Below are positions 22,936 through 34,600 of a DNA stretch of 64,000 nucleotides, piece after piece. Below the pieces are notes generated by a model. That model was not told where the DNA came from, ran no database searches, and saw nothing but the letters and a program-made list of their open reading frames with translations. The DNA is from Tupaia tana. Its lineage: Eukaryota; Chordata; Mammalia; Scandentia; Tupaiidae. Position 1 is the first letter of the stretch, and every line of letters begins with the position of its first letter. A program made the translations under genes and the position numbers. The DNA lies in NCBI GenBank assembly GCA_026018925.1, contig JAKSZU010000004.1:39141233-39205232 (forward strand). Reading direction: 5' to 3'.

Positions 22936-23037
22936 AAATGACCACAGTGAAAGCTCTGCAAATGGCTGGTCTAGAGCTACTCAGTGTATTTCCTCTCTCT
23001 TTCATAGCCACTTAGATATTTGAGATCAGTTATTACC

Positions 23038-23340
23038 TTAGTTCAAGCTGTTGTATTATAGATAGGGTGGCTGTAAACAATAGGCATTTATTACTCACAG
23101 TTCTTAAGGCTAGAATTCAGAAATCAGGGTGTCAATATGGTCAGGTTCTGATGAGCTCTTGGTCTTCTTATGTGTTGTAGACTGCAGTCCTTTCTTTGTA
23201 TCCTCACATAGTAGAAAGAGAGAAATTGCCTCCCAAAGGCTTCTCCTCCTAATGCCATCAAATGAAGGATTAGGATTTTAATGTGTGAATTTTGAGACCA
23301 AACATTCAGTTTATTGGAGCTATTGCAGAACTCCTAAATC
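23038..23340 (-). mobile_element. Old LTR (MaLR-like), antisense
   Basis: TTCAAGCTGTTGTATTATAG, 'ggtggctgtaaacaataggcatttattactcacagttct', then 'cctcctaatgccatcaaatg' and 'acattcagtttattg' give the order of an antisense mammalian LTR of the MLT1/MST group. Subfamily is uncertain. Confidence 0.5.
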
Positions 23341-24183
23341 TCTTCTTCAGGCAAAATAAGCCATTTCCTCAAGTATTCCTGGTATGAAATCATATCTGGA
23401 CCATTTATTCATGTAGTTCCTCTCCCTAAATGGCTATAATTCATCAGTGTTTCTCCTAGGATGTAGTGACTCATTGAACCTTGTATTATACTTTTAAAAT
23501 TTCACATGCTATTACACTACTGAATGCTTTTTCTTGCATTTTCAAAATCTTCAAACTGGCTTTAAGTCATTTCCTACTTCCTTCTACTGAACCCTTACAT
23601 AGCCATACCTCCTTGAATTATAACTCCTCTCCAATAAACTATCACATAGGAGATTTCTCCAGTGTCTGCTTCTGGAATCTTTACATTGTTTTGGTTGACC
23701 TTAATGTTGATACTTCTGGTTGGAATTACTGTTTATCACCTCTCTTTGTACTCTTGATGCTTCAGACTATTCCTGCTTTTCATCAGCCTGCCTCAAAAAT
23801 TTTAATTCAGATGATATTATGCTAGATCTGCTGCTCAACAACCCATGCCATATACCCTTAAACCTGACCTCAGTTTTTGTGCTTCCATTCACAATTCTCC
23901 ATATTGCACCAGTCAGCATGTCAGATTCACCTAGAAGAGGTTAGGCATGATTATATGCCAGTTTTCTTTAAAGAAGAAACAGTACCTTATTCTTTGTGTT
24001 CCCAATGGCTGTCAGAATGCCTGACACCTAAAGACAGTATTTAGCAGGACTATTGAACAAATAATATTTTATAAAGTTTTGTGCAAAGCTTTACTTGAAA
24101 AAAAGAGTTCGGATACTAAAACTATTAGAAAATTACAGCTCTACTAGATAATGCCTTGATTAACTAAATTGATTTCTTTTCCC
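23341..24183. other. Unassigned sequence; L2-like remnant near 23985-24060
   Basis: Around 23985, 'accttattctttgtgttcccaatgg' and 'gaatgcctgacacctaaaga' resemble sense L2. The preceding 500 bp has an AT-rich open stretch of 114 codons with no recognisable protein. Confidence 0.35.
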
Positions 24184-24198
24184 AAGATGTGGTGAGGA

Positions 24199-24476
24199 GG
24201 GACCAGCAGTTAGTGTAATGGCTATGTCGCTGGACTCCCACGTAGTCGACCGCGGTTTGCGTCCTGGACCCGGTGGCTTAAAACTCACACTAGGGACGTG
24301 TGCGTGTGTGCCCAAGATCCCGAGAGGAGAATGGAGGGAAAGGGATTGCGGCGTGTCCATCTCCCTTGGGGGGTGATTTCTCGCTTTCTTTCTCTCTGTC
24401 TGTCTCTTGTCTGTCTGGCGAGCGCACACGTCCTATAGCTAAAACCTCTCCAAAAAAAAAAAAAAAAAAAAAAAAA
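24199..24476 (+). mobile_element. tRNA-related SINE, young, perfect 15-bp TSD
   Basis: Head GGGACCAGCAGTTAGTGTAA, box-B region GGTTTGCGTCC, CpG-rich body, CCTATAGCTAAAACCTCTCC and an A tail of about 27. TSD AAGATGTGGTGAGGA is exact at 24184-24198 and 24477-24491. Confidence 0.97.
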
Positions 24477-24516
24477 AAGATGTGGTGAGGAAAGATATCT
24501 GCAGAGGAAATTTAGG

Positions 24517-24541
24517 CATATTTATTTATTTATTTATTTAT
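24517..24541. repeat. (TTTA)n
   Basis: Short run of ATTT units at about 24519-24541. Confidence 0.8.
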
Positions 24542-24554
24542 GGAGAGCCCACTA

Positions 24555-24735
24555 TAAGAAAGCATTGGACTTGACATATTACATTTGATTTTTACATTAC
24601 CCTTTGAGGTACATGTTATTCTAATTTACAAATGAGAAAAATAAAGCTTAGAAAGCTTAGATGGTCAAAACTAATGAGTGGTAAAGGTGGGATCAAATCC
24701 CAGATCTTTTAACACTGATTCAGGATTTTTCTTTA
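24555..24735 (-). mobile_element. MIR SINE, antisense
   Basis: 'tctaatttacaaatgagaaaaataaagcttagaaagctt' followed by GGTGGGATCAAATCCCAGAT is the antisense order of MIR core and tRNA-like head. Confidence 0.75.
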
Positions 24736-24827
24736 CACTTGGCAGCATATTCTCAGTATCTTTAATGAGCACTATGTCAAATAGACTAATTATTTCCTTT
24801 TATTTTTATGTTTTCTTTACTTAAAAG

Positions 24828-24992
24828 GCAGAAAATGAAAGGCATAAAATATCTGAGAATTTGCTTCACAGGAACATTGATGATTTGTTAGAAATTGGAT
24901 GCTCTAATTATTTTCCTGAAGAAGAACTTCTAAGATCAATCATGTTTTTGGTGCCAGTGGTGACATACGAAGAAAGTACAATGCTAAAGTGA
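24828..24992 (+). CDS. Possible exon-like open segment, unidentified
   Basis: A pyrimidine-rich run ending TTTTCTTTACTTAAAAG precedes 54 open codons and TGA at 24990. The frame begins AENERHKISENLLHRNIDDL and is acidic and helix-like. A TAA lies just upstream in frame. A 55-codon open stretch is common by chance in AT-rich DNA, and no family is recognised. Confidence 0.15.
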   Translation, partial: AENERHKISENLLHRNIDDLLEIGCSNYFPEEELLRSIMFLVPVVTYEESTMLK

Positions 24993-25389
24993 CCCAGAAA
25001 CCATATTTGCTTGTTACTGTCATTTTGTAAGAAAAAGAAGAGATAATGCTGACACATATAGGTATGAGAGAATGAATTTTTTAAAAGTACTTCAGACTGG
25101 GAGTAGGGGAAGTGAAGAGTTGTTGATTAATAGGACCTGAGTAAATGCATTATTCCACAACTGTAAAAAAATTACTATATTCTATAGTAGAGGTGGATCT
25201 GGTAAGCGCTTTCTTGGTTAAATTTTACATTTTCTTTTGACAGTGGACTTTAAAGTGATTATTTATGGTTCATTCAAAACTAAAAATTCTTGTATAGATT
25301 TAGAAAAAAAAAGAATAGTTAGCTCTTTCCAATTCTTCAACCACAATGAATCTAATAATAATATTCCCACTATTTATTATCTATTATTT

Positions 25390-25545
25390 ATTGGGTGCGC
25401 TATGTCAGATTTCTAATTTATTCTTAAGAACCTCAGAAGTTTAAATTTTGTTAAGGAGCAAAATTGAGGTTCAGAAAAATTAACTTACCTAGTTTTCCTC
25501 ATTTAAAGTTGGAATTTGAACCAAGATATGATCAAATGTACATAC
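25390..25545 (-). mobile_element. MIR SINE, antisense
   Basis: 'ttctaatttattcttaagaacctcag', GAGGTTCAGAAAAATTAACT and GGAATTTGAACCAAG are antisense MIR blocks in the right order. Confidence 0.6.
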
Positions 25546-25818
25546 TTGATCTTCATTCTGTACTGCTTCTTGACTATTAATCATCCTTTGAACACAGATC
25601 TCTACTTCTCCCAAATTCTCTTTTTCAAGGACTATAATGTTCATATTACTGACAAAAACAAACTTTACAGCAAAGAGCAGAAAATAATTATAAATATTTT
25701 TCAATTAAATATTTAAACTTTCTGTTCATTATTGTAGGTTTTTATGCAATTAATTTATTACCATTATATGTTGAGATTTAAATTAATATTTATTTTGTAT
25801 AGAAAAACAAGGGTGAGA

Positions 25819-26180
25819 GGTCCCTGGCCAGCAAGGAAAACTGAGACAGTTGCACCACTGCCCCTGCTCCACTTCCAGGTTCCCGAGAACAGGACCTCAC
25901 CCCTGAGAGAGTGGTCCTTGCTCTGCAGGAGAGTGCCAGTTACATCTCTAGGTCCCTGGCCAGCAAGGGAAACTGAGGCAGGGGCACCACTGCCCCCGCC
26001 CCACTTTCAGGCCCCCAAGAACAGGACCCCAACCCTTAGAGAGATAGCAGGTTTTTATTATTTTTATTTTTCTTTGCTTTTCCTTTTTGTTTAGTTAATA
26101 CCCTCCTCTCCCTTGTCCCACAGAGTGGTCCTCGCTCTGCATGAGAGCACCAGTACTATCTCTAGGTCCCTGGTGCTAAC
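25819..26180 (+). promoter_or_regulatory. LINE-1 5' UTR with tandem monomers
   Basis: GGTCCCTGGCCAGCAAGG starts a unit at 25819 and again at 25951 (period 132 bp). The unit's later part, GAGTGGTCCTYGCTCTGCA, is at 25911 and again near 26124, followed by a third GGTCCCTGG at 26165. Unit 2 carries an AT-rich insertion of about 80 bp (26050-26115). Repeated GC-rich units at a LINE-1 5' end suggest a monomer-type pol II promoter, as known in mouse LINE-1. Confidence 0.7.
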
Positions 26181-26529
26181 GCACGGTACACGACTTTTTC
26201 TTTATTCTCCTCTTTATTCTTTTTTTTTTTTTTTAATTTAACTCTTACATTATCCTCTCTTCCTCATCCTCCACACTGCCAGAGTGATTAGACAGATCTA
26301 GAATTACAGTTCTGAAATTCTCTAGTATTGTAAGATTCCGTGGGATCCTCCCCTGTACTGAACCACCCGTGATAATGGAGATACTACTCTTCAGACACCT
26401 GAATAAGGTACACCTCTTGAAACCACATTACTAAAAACTACAGAAGAGAGACTTTTGCATACATTAATTCACAGCAAAAGGGAAACACACTTGCTCCTAA
26501 GAGGTATTCAAAAGTTAATACATCTTCCA

Positions 26530-27356
26530 ATGGCTAGAAGCAGAAGAGCCTCAGGTCTGAATAAACTAGGAAATATGTCTCCATCAAAAGAACACAGTGA
26601 CTCCCTTCCATTTCTTGAAAAAACAGAGGTTACGTTACCAAAATGTCTCAGAAAGAATTTAGAACATTCATGGTGAACAAATTCTATGAGTTGGAACAGA
26701 AAAGAGACAATGAACTACAGATTAGGAAGTCCTTCCATGATATGAAAAAAGAAATGGACACTCTGAGAAAAAATCAGATGGAGCTATTAGAGATGAAGTC
26801 TGTAATACAGGAAATCAAAAACTCTCTTGAAAGTATTAAAAGTCGATTACACCATGTGAAAGATCGAATCTCTAATGAAGAAGAGAAAACCTCTGACCTA
26901 GAGAAAACCACCAAAAATATTGAGGAAAATGAGAAGAAAAAAAAAAACCATGAGGATAATATACGAGAAATACTAGATTCCATAAGACTCCCAAACATAA
27001 GAATAATTGGCATACCAGAAGGTGAAGAAACTAATAACAGCATGGAAAATCTATTCCATGAAATCCTGGAAGAAAATTTCACAAGTCTACAGAGGCACTC
27101 AAACATCCAGACTCAAAAAATACAAAGGACCCCTAACAGAATCAATCCCAGAGGATCTGCCCCGAAGCACATCTTAGCCAGTCTGTACAAGACCACAAAT
27201 ATAGACATGATACTAAAACTGGCAATAGAGGAACGACAAGTGACTTACAAAGGTCATTCTATCAGGCTAACACTGGACCTATCATTGGAAACAATGCAAG
27301 AAAGGAAAGAATGGGAAGATGTATTGAAAGTGTTAAGAGAAAAACAATTACAGTGA
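26530..27356 (+). pseudogene. LINE-1 ORF1 (RNA-binding chaperone) remnant
   Basis: ORF1p normally forms a trimeric coiled-coil RNA-binding protein of about 340 residues. Here the start (MARSRRASGLNK..., ATG at 26530) is in one frame and the rest (from MSQKEFRTFMVNKF at 26643) in another, so a frameshift lies near 26640. The 237-codon part shows heptad-rich coiled coil (about residues 10-100 of it) and the RRM-like IIGIPEGEE segment. A stop at 27354 ends it about 40 codons early. Confidence 0.9.
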
Positions 27357-27648
27357 AGATTATTATATCCTGCAAGATTATCCCTTATATGGGAAAAAAA
27401 GATTAAAATCTTCTCAGACAAATAAAACCTGAAAGAATTTGCCAACACCAGACCAGCATTTCAAGAAACACTGAAGAAAGTACTGTTCCAGGAAAACTAA
27501 AAAATTAACAGACAGAAACAAAGGAATAAAAGGCAACTAAGAAAATGGCCAACATAAACATCAGGACAGATCCGGTAACATTAATAATAACATTGAATGT
27601 GAATGGATTAACTTCTCCAATCAAGAGACACAGACTGGCTGAGTGGAT

Positions 27649-27652
<4 letters not shown>

Positions 27653-27679
<27 letters not shown>

Positions 27680-27697
27680 ACAAAACAAAACAAAACA
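27653..27697. repeat. (AAAAC)n expansion inside LINE-1 ORF2
   Basis: About eight AAAAC units interrupt the endonuclease frame; the related minus-strand LINE-1 lacks the expansion at this position. Confidence 0.95.
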
Positions 27698-28685
27698 GAA
27701 ACACTCTATTTGTGGCCTACAGGAAACCTACCTCATGAATAAAGACACACGTAAATGGAAAGTAAAGGGTTGGAAAAAGATTTTCCATGCAAATGGGAAC
27801 CAAAACAGAGCAGGAGTTATGATACTAATTTCTAACAAAATAGGTTTTAAAACAAAAACTGTTTGAAGACACAAAGAAGGGCACTATATTTTAGTAAAAG
27901 GATCACTAGATCAAGAAGATACAATGCTTATAAACATCTATGTGCCTAACAAGGAACACCGAAATATGGGAAGGAAAGACTGTTAGAGCTAAACACTGAA
28001 GACCTCAACACTGCACTATCCCCTCTGGACAGATCATCTAGACAAAAAATAGAAAAAGAGATAAAGGATCTAAATGATACCATTGATCAAGTGGACTTCA
28101 CAGACGTCTATAGAACTTTCCATCCAAACACCACAAGATAGACTTTTTTCTCACCCCCACATGGAACCTTCTCGAAGATTGACGACATCATAGGGCACAA
28201 AGCAAGTCTCTACAGATTCAAAAGCATAGAAACTATATCCAGCAACTTCTCTGACCATGATGGAATTAAACTTGAATTTAAGTTCAAGAGAAATACTCAA
28301 AAATACTCAAATACATGGAAACTAAAGAATCTACTCCTGAATGACTCCACAACTACTGAAGAAATAAAAAATGAAATAAAAAGATTCATGGAAGCCAATG
28401 ACAATGAGGACACAAGTTTCCATAATCTTTGGGACATTGCTAAAGCAGTCATAAGAGGGAAGTTTATAGCAATTAGTGCACATAAGAGGAAGACAGAAAG
28501 AAGGCAAACAGATCATCTAATGTCATGCCTTAGAATTGGAAAAGCAACAGCAAAAAAATCAAAAAACTCCAGGAGAAAGGAAATAATAAAGATATGAGGA
28601 AAAATAAATGAAATAGAAAATAAACAAACTATACAGAAAATTGATGAAAGTAAAAGCTGTTTCTTTGAAAAAATAAATAAAATCG

Positions 28686-28913
28686 GGAACCAGAAGTTAG
28701 CGTAATGGCTGTGTCGCTGGACTCCCACATAGTCGACCACGGGTCACGTCCCGGACCCGGTGGCTTAAAACTCACACCAGGCACGTGTGCGTGCGTGCCC
28801 AAGATCCCGAGAGGAGAATGGAGGAGAAGGGATTGTAGCGTGACCATCCCCCCTGGGGGGGTGATTTCTCGCTTTCTGTCTCTCTGTCTGTTTGGCGAGC
28901 GCATGCGCCCTAT

Positions 28914-28950
<37 letters not shown>
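28686..28950 (+). mobile_element. tRNA-related SINE, young, nested in LINE-1
   Basis: Head GGAACCAGAAGTTAGCGTAA, CpG-rich body, CCCTATAGC and an A run to 28952. AAAATCG precedes it (to 28685) and follows it (to 28955), as a TSD overlapping the A tail. It is younger than the host LINE-1. Confidence 0.95.
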
Positions 28951-28954
<4 letters not shown>

Positions 28955-31900
28955 GATACACCACTAACAAGACTTAAGAAAAGAGAAAGGATCCATCCAG
29001 GTGAATCAAATCTGCAACGAAGCAGGCAAAACAACAACAGACATAGTAGAAATACAAAACATCATTAGAGGATATTATAAACAACTATATGCCAAGAAAC
29101 AAGACAATCAGGATGAGATGGACAAATTCTTGGACACATATAATCTACCAAGGTTGAGTCAGGAGGATATAGAAAGCCTGAATAGGCCCATAACAAGCCA
29201 GGAGATTGAGTCAGTAATAAATAACCTTCCAACAAAGAAAAGCCCTGGCCCTGATGGCTTCACATCTGAATTCTACAAAACTTTCAAAGAAGAGTTAACC
29301 TCCATTCTGCTCAAGTTATTTTTAAAAATCCAAAAGGGTGAATCTCTCCCTAATTTATTCTATGAAGCCTTTATCACCCTTATCCTTAAAACAGATAAGG
29401 ACAGGACAAGGAAGGAAAACTATAGAACAGAATCTCTGATGAATATAGACGCAAAGATTTTCAACAAGATACTAATAAGTTGTATTCAACAACTTATAAA
29501 AAAAGATTATATATCATGATCAGGAAGGCATTATTCCAGAAATGCAAGGTTGGTTCAACATACGCAAAACCATTAATGTAATACACCATATTAAAAGGAA
29601 GAAAGATAAAAACCATATGGTGATATCGATTGATGCAGAAAAAGCATTTGATAAGATACAACATCCCTTCATGATCAAGACTTTCAGTAAAATCAGCATA
29701 GAAGAGTCATTTCACAACATAATAAAAGCTATCTATGAAAAACCCATAGAAAACATCATCCTCAATGGAGAAAAGCTGAAAGCTTTCCAGCTAAAAACAG
29801 GTACAAGAAAAGGATGCCCACTTTCTCCACTCCTTTTCAGTATAGTACTGGAAGTCCTCAACAATGCAATCAGAAAAGAGTAGAAAATAAAAGACATTCA
29901 AATAGAAAAAAAACGGGTGAAACTCTCACTATTCGCAGATGATATGTTTGTATACATGGAAGACTCAATGATTTCCATGAAAAAATTTCTGTAAGTAACA
30001 CATGAATACAGTAAAGTTGGAGGATACAAAATCAGTTTATAGAAGTCTATAGCATTTCTATACACAAACAACAGGCAGACTGAGATAGAACTGAAAAAAG
30101 TTATTCCTTTTACCATAGCCACAAAAAGTATAAGATACTTAGGAAAAAATCTAACCAAAGAAGTTAAAGACCTCCACAAGAAAAACTATGAAAAACTAAA
30201 AAAAGAAATAGAAAATGACACAAAAAAGTGGAAGGACATCCCATATTCCTGGATTGGAAGAATTGATATAATCAAAATGGCAATTCTACCCAAATTAATC
30301 TACATATTTAACGTAATGCCAATCAAAGTACCAGACACAATCTTCTAAGATCTAGAAAAGACAATCATAAATTTCATCTGGAATCATAAAAGACCCCGTA
30401 TTGTCAAAACAATTCTGTAGAAGAAGAGTGGAGTGGGTGACATCTCACTCCCTGATCCAAAAATATACTTCAAAGCTGTGGTAATCAAAACAGCATGGTA
30501 CTGGCAGAGAAACAGACATGTGGACCAATGGAACAGAATAGAGTCCCCAGAAATAAATCCCCAAACATACAGTCAACTGATTTTTTGACAAGAGGTACCA
30601 GTCAACCTGGTGAGAAAAGGAAAACCTCTTCAGCAAATGGTGCTGGAAAAAGTGGGTTTCCACCTGCAGAAAGATGAATCTGAACCCCTACCTCTCACCT
30701 TTGACAAAAATCAAGTAAAGATGGATCAAAGATCTAAATCTAAGATCTCAAACTATAAAACTGCTCCTGGAAAACACTGGGGAAACTCTGGGAGACATTG
30801 GGGTGGGGAAAGACTTCTTAAATAAGACCTCCAAAGCACAGTTGATAATCCCCAAAATGGAAGAGTGTGATTACATCAGACTAAGAAGTTTCTGCATGGC
30901 AAAAGACACAGTAATTAGTGTGAATTAACAGCTCTCAGAATGGGAAAATATTTTTGTAAATTATATATTAGATAAGGGACTGATAATGAGAATACAGAAA
31001 GAACTCAAGCAGCTGTTTTGAAAAAAGATGATCAACCCTATAAAAAAAGATGGGAGAATGAGTTGAAAAAAAGCACTCTCCTAAAGACGACATACTAATA
31101 GCCAAAAGGCATATGAAAAAAATGCTCAACATCCCTCATGGTAATGGAAATGCAGATCAAAACGACAATGAGATACTACCTAACCTCAGTCAGAATGTTT
31201 AAGATTAAGAAACAAAAAATGATAAGTGTTGGCAGGGATGTGGTGAAATGGGAACTCTCTAACAGTTCTGGTGGGAGTGTAAATTAGGCCATCCACTGTG
31301 GAGAACAATTTGGAGATTCCTCAGAAATCTACAAATAGAACTACCATATGATATAGCAATCCCACTCCTTGGTATCTACCAAAGGACAGAAGAATTCTTA
31401 ATCGGAAAAATGCTTGCACATCGATGTTTATTGTGGCACTATTCACAATTGCTAAGTCAGGGAAACAACCTGAATGCCCACAAACAGATGAATGGATAGA
31501 AAAACTGTAGCACATATACTCTATGGAATAGTATTCAGGCATAAAAAAACAAAAAAACCCTGGCTTTTGACAGAAAGTGGAAGAATATGGAAGATTTACT
31601 GCTGAGTGAAGCAAGTCAGGCTACGAAGGAGAGACTTTGTATGTCACCACTTAATATATACTGAGTGTCTGCACTCTATGACAGAAACTGATTGACTGAA
31701 GGATATACAAACATAGTAAATGGGTAAGATACCAGATATAGTGTGTGTGGAAGAGTAGGGACTGAGGAAAGACATTTAGAAGAAAAATACAAAGGCAAAG
31801 CATTAATGGGACAAAGACATGTGATATTATCTGTTGAAGATGTTTTATGTTTTATCAACTGGACTAGGGAGAAATGTTCACATACTCACTTTATAAGCTA

Positions 31901-31955
31901 AACAATGTGATTGAATGTGTAAAAGAAAATGAAATTAAAATATATATGCAAAAAA

Positions 31956-32420
31956 AAGAAAAATTGTGGCACATATACTCTATGGAATACTACTCAGCCA
32001 TAAAAATTAACAAGACCCTGGCTTTTGACAGAAAGTGGATGAATATGGAAAATTTATTGCTGGGTGAAGCAAGCCAGGCTATGAAGGGAGACATTGTACG
32101 TCTCCATTTAATATATACTGAGTATCCACACTCTATGACCAAAACTGAATGTCTAAAGGATATAGAAACACAGTAAATGGTTGTGAATACCAGATACAGT
32201 GTGGGAAGAGGGTGGGTGATGGAGTTGAGTCTGGGAAGGACATTAAGGAGAAAAAGAGAGAGGTAAAGCATTAATGGGACAAAGAAATGGAATATTATCT
32301 GTTGAAGATAACTTTATAGTATCATCAACTAGACTGGGGAGAAATGTACACATGTTGGAATATTCACTTTGCAAGCTAAATAACATGATTGAATGTGTAA
32401 AAGAACTTGAAATAAAAAAA
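31956..32420 (+). mobile_element. Second LINE-1 3' end, tandem with the first
   Basis: Begins AATTGTGGCACATATACTCT immediately after the A-rich end of the first LINE-1 and repeats its last 450 bp (compare 31501-31945) to AACTTGAAATAAAAAAATG. It ends the ORF2 tail (TLAFDRKWMNMENLLLGEAS...) and the 3' UTR. The two copies differ at many sites, so this is not a recent exact duplication. Confidence 0.9.
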
Positions 32421-32487
32421 TGTTGAAGGTTGGGAGTACATTTATTTCCTCAATTTGTTTATTATACACTGTATACTTGCTTTTTTT

Positions 32488-32753
32488 ATTTTTTATTTTT
32501 GTAGAGGTTTTTGCTATAGGGCATGTGCGCTCGCAAGACAGACAGAGAGAGACAGAGAGACAGAAAGCGAGAAATCACTCCCCAGGGGGGATGGCCACGC
32601 CGCAATCCCTTCTCCTCCATTCTCCTCTCGGGATCTTGGACACGCACGCACACACGCCCGGTGTGAGTTTAAGCCACCGGGTCCGAGACTCGAACCGTGG
32701 TTGACTACGTGGGAGTCCAGCTACATAGCCATTACGCCAACTGCTGGTCCCAA
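32488..32753 (-). mobile_element. tRNA-related SINE, young, first of a serial pair
   Basis: Antisense copy with GTAGAGGTTTTTGCTATAGG, GTGTGAGTTTAAGCCACCGG and the head complement CAACTGCTGGTCCC. CTGTATACTTGCTTTT precedes it (32469-32484) and follows it (32757-32772). Confidence 0.95.
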
Positions 32754-32775
32754 CACTGTATACTTGCTTTTTTTT

Positions 32776-32953
32776 TTTTTTTTAATTATTTATTTAATTT
32801 TATTTATCCATTTACTTATTTTTTAACTTGACCAGAGAGACAACAGGGCAGGAGGGGGGAGTGAGATAGCAAGCCACCAGGTTTGGGACTCAAACCGGGG
32901 TCAGCCATGTGGGAGTATCCAGCGCCTTAACCACCACGCCACCTGCTGGTCCC
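32776..32953 (-). mobile_element. Short-form SINE, second of a serial pair
   Basis: Antisense short form: AACTTGACCAGAGAGACAAC, AGCAAGCCACCAGGTTTGGG, ACCGGGGTCAGCCATGTGGG and CCACCTGCTGGTCCC. The same CTGTATACTTGCTTTT flanks it at 32757-32772 and 32954-32969, so both SINEs used one target. Confidence 0.93.
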
Positions 32954-32974
32954 CTGTATACTTGCTTTTAATGA

Positions 32975-34600
32975 CCATTATGTACCCTACAAAGATGTGT
33001 AATGATTATATGAAAATCATAAATTGCAATAAATATTTTAAAAAGACAAAAAAAAACAACAAAAAATAAGAAAAACAACGGTGACTAAGGAAGATTTCTT
33101 CTAGATTTCTCAGTAGATTTTACAAAAAAAAATTTCCTGATGATGTCCCTTGGTATATTTTCTGAAGTTTTTCCTTTTCTGGGAGATACATTCATTTTCA
33201 TTTTTTAAAAATTCCTATTGAATTTTTCTACTGTGATTCCCATGCGGTATCTCTTTTTGATTTGTGTCTCTTTGTCTTTCAAAGCTCAAGTAGAGGAGGG
33301 GAAAGTTGGTAGCCTTGAAAAGATGTACGGGTAAAATAAGGAATATCAATGGGAGGACATAATGAGTCTGAGCCTGGTTTTGTTGCTCAGAGATGTGACT
33401 ATTGTTTCTGTAGTTTATCAGATGCGGGTTATGATATGTATCAGGGACTGAATTAAAAGGAACAGGTTCACTTAGCGATGTTGACTTAGAGCAGTTTTTG
33501 GTGGGTTACATCCTATGTGAAGAGAAAAAAATTCCTGATTTTAAAGGTGATCTTGATTAGGGCTTCTAATTAATGGGGTGATACATTAATAGAGAAAGGG
33601 AGTCTTTCCCAGGGCTCATTTAGGAGCCTTAAACAATAAATACCTGGAGACCTACCTAATCTACTTGGATAACTGTGGTCTTGACTGGTATAAAGTCATT
33701 TCTTTATTTCTATTTAGAAAAAGTCTGGTTAAGTAGCTTTGAAGAATATTACCCAGAGGGAAAGTTTCCAGCACTGGCAGAGGATCTTGGTGTGTGTTTT
33801 TAAGGAGTGGGAATTTACTGCTCTAGAGCCAGATCAGGCTCATTCCTTGGAAAGAAGAGTCTCTCAGGTGTCAGGTTTGGATTGGAATTGCCAACTATTG
33901 GTAGGTGGGATGGCTTCAGCTCCCTTAAATTCTCGCTCTCTCTAACTATCACTGGCTATCTATCATATCTGTATGCCAGGATTGATAGACTAGAAATATG
34001 AAGACTATGGTTATATATGTCAGGAAAACTCAAACGTGAGTTTAGTCATAAAGGATCAGTGGAATTCAGCAGAGATAAGATACAGATCGATCACGTGTTC
34101 TTTTGAACTGAATGGAGAAAGAAATTAACAGGTTTATTGCAAACATAAAGAATAAACAAGACATTTTAGAAGGGATTGTATGTAGGACATCTTGGATTTC
34201 AGAGTTGTTTGCTTTTAGCAAAGGGAAAACCACAGTCAGCAGAAAAAGACTCAGAATTGCATATGAGAATAAAAATTACTTTTTAAGCTTGAAGGGAGAA
34301 TATAAAAAAATATGAGAGTGGAAATGTATTAGTTCAGACAATAGTCTTTAATTTTGTCATGAAATAAGTGATAGGGAGAAGATTTAAAAAGAGAATGAAG
34401 ACATTAAAATGCAGCAAATAATACTAACTCATATCTGTTTCTAATTATTATTTGCTTATTTTTGTTAACTGCCTCAACCCTAGGTCATGGTATTCTGGTT
34501 GACTGACAATCTTTACCTTTTTTGTGATAATGTTAGGTGAGAGGAGAGGGTTGGAGATGGCTGCAGGAAATTTAGGCTAATCAATAGATACTCTTCTTCC
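32975..34600. other. Unique or unrecognised sequence
   Basis: An A-rich patch at 33040-33080 and otherwise single-copy-looking DNA. The open frames near 33739-34315 show no recognisable protein. Confidence 0.35.

Larger units (their letters stand above)
27545..31650 (+). pseudogene. LINE-1 ORF2 (endonuclease/reverse transcriptase) remnant
   Basis: The N-terminal endonuclease start is seen at 27545 (LNVNGLTSPIKRHRLAEW). It is soon broken by an AAAAC expansion (27653-27697) and frameshifts. Reverse-transcriptase pieces at 29001-29519 ([20 protein letters not shown]) and 29542-29883 ([13 protein letters not shown]) are followed by the catalytic FADD codons at 29932-29943. A SINE at 28686-28950 also interrupts it. 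No activity is possible. Confidence 0.92.
25819..31955 (+). mobile_element. LINE-1, near full length, decayed
   Basis: Contains, in order, a 5' UTR with repeated monomers (25819-26180), an ORF1 remnant (26530-27356), an ORF2 remnant (27545 to about 31650), a 3' UTR and an A-rich end (31930-31955). A SINE is nested at 28686-28950. ORF1 has a frameshift and ORF2 has many, so it cannot move on its own. Confidence 0.93.

Noticed and set aside
23481..23825. 114-codon open frame
   Set aside because: AT-rich, hydrophobic, no domain, no acceptor or initiation context that stands out.
24199..24476. tRNA gene in the SINE heads
   Set aside because: A- and B-box-like words exist, but cloverleaf pairing is poor and the head is always fused to the SINE body; not a tRNA gene.
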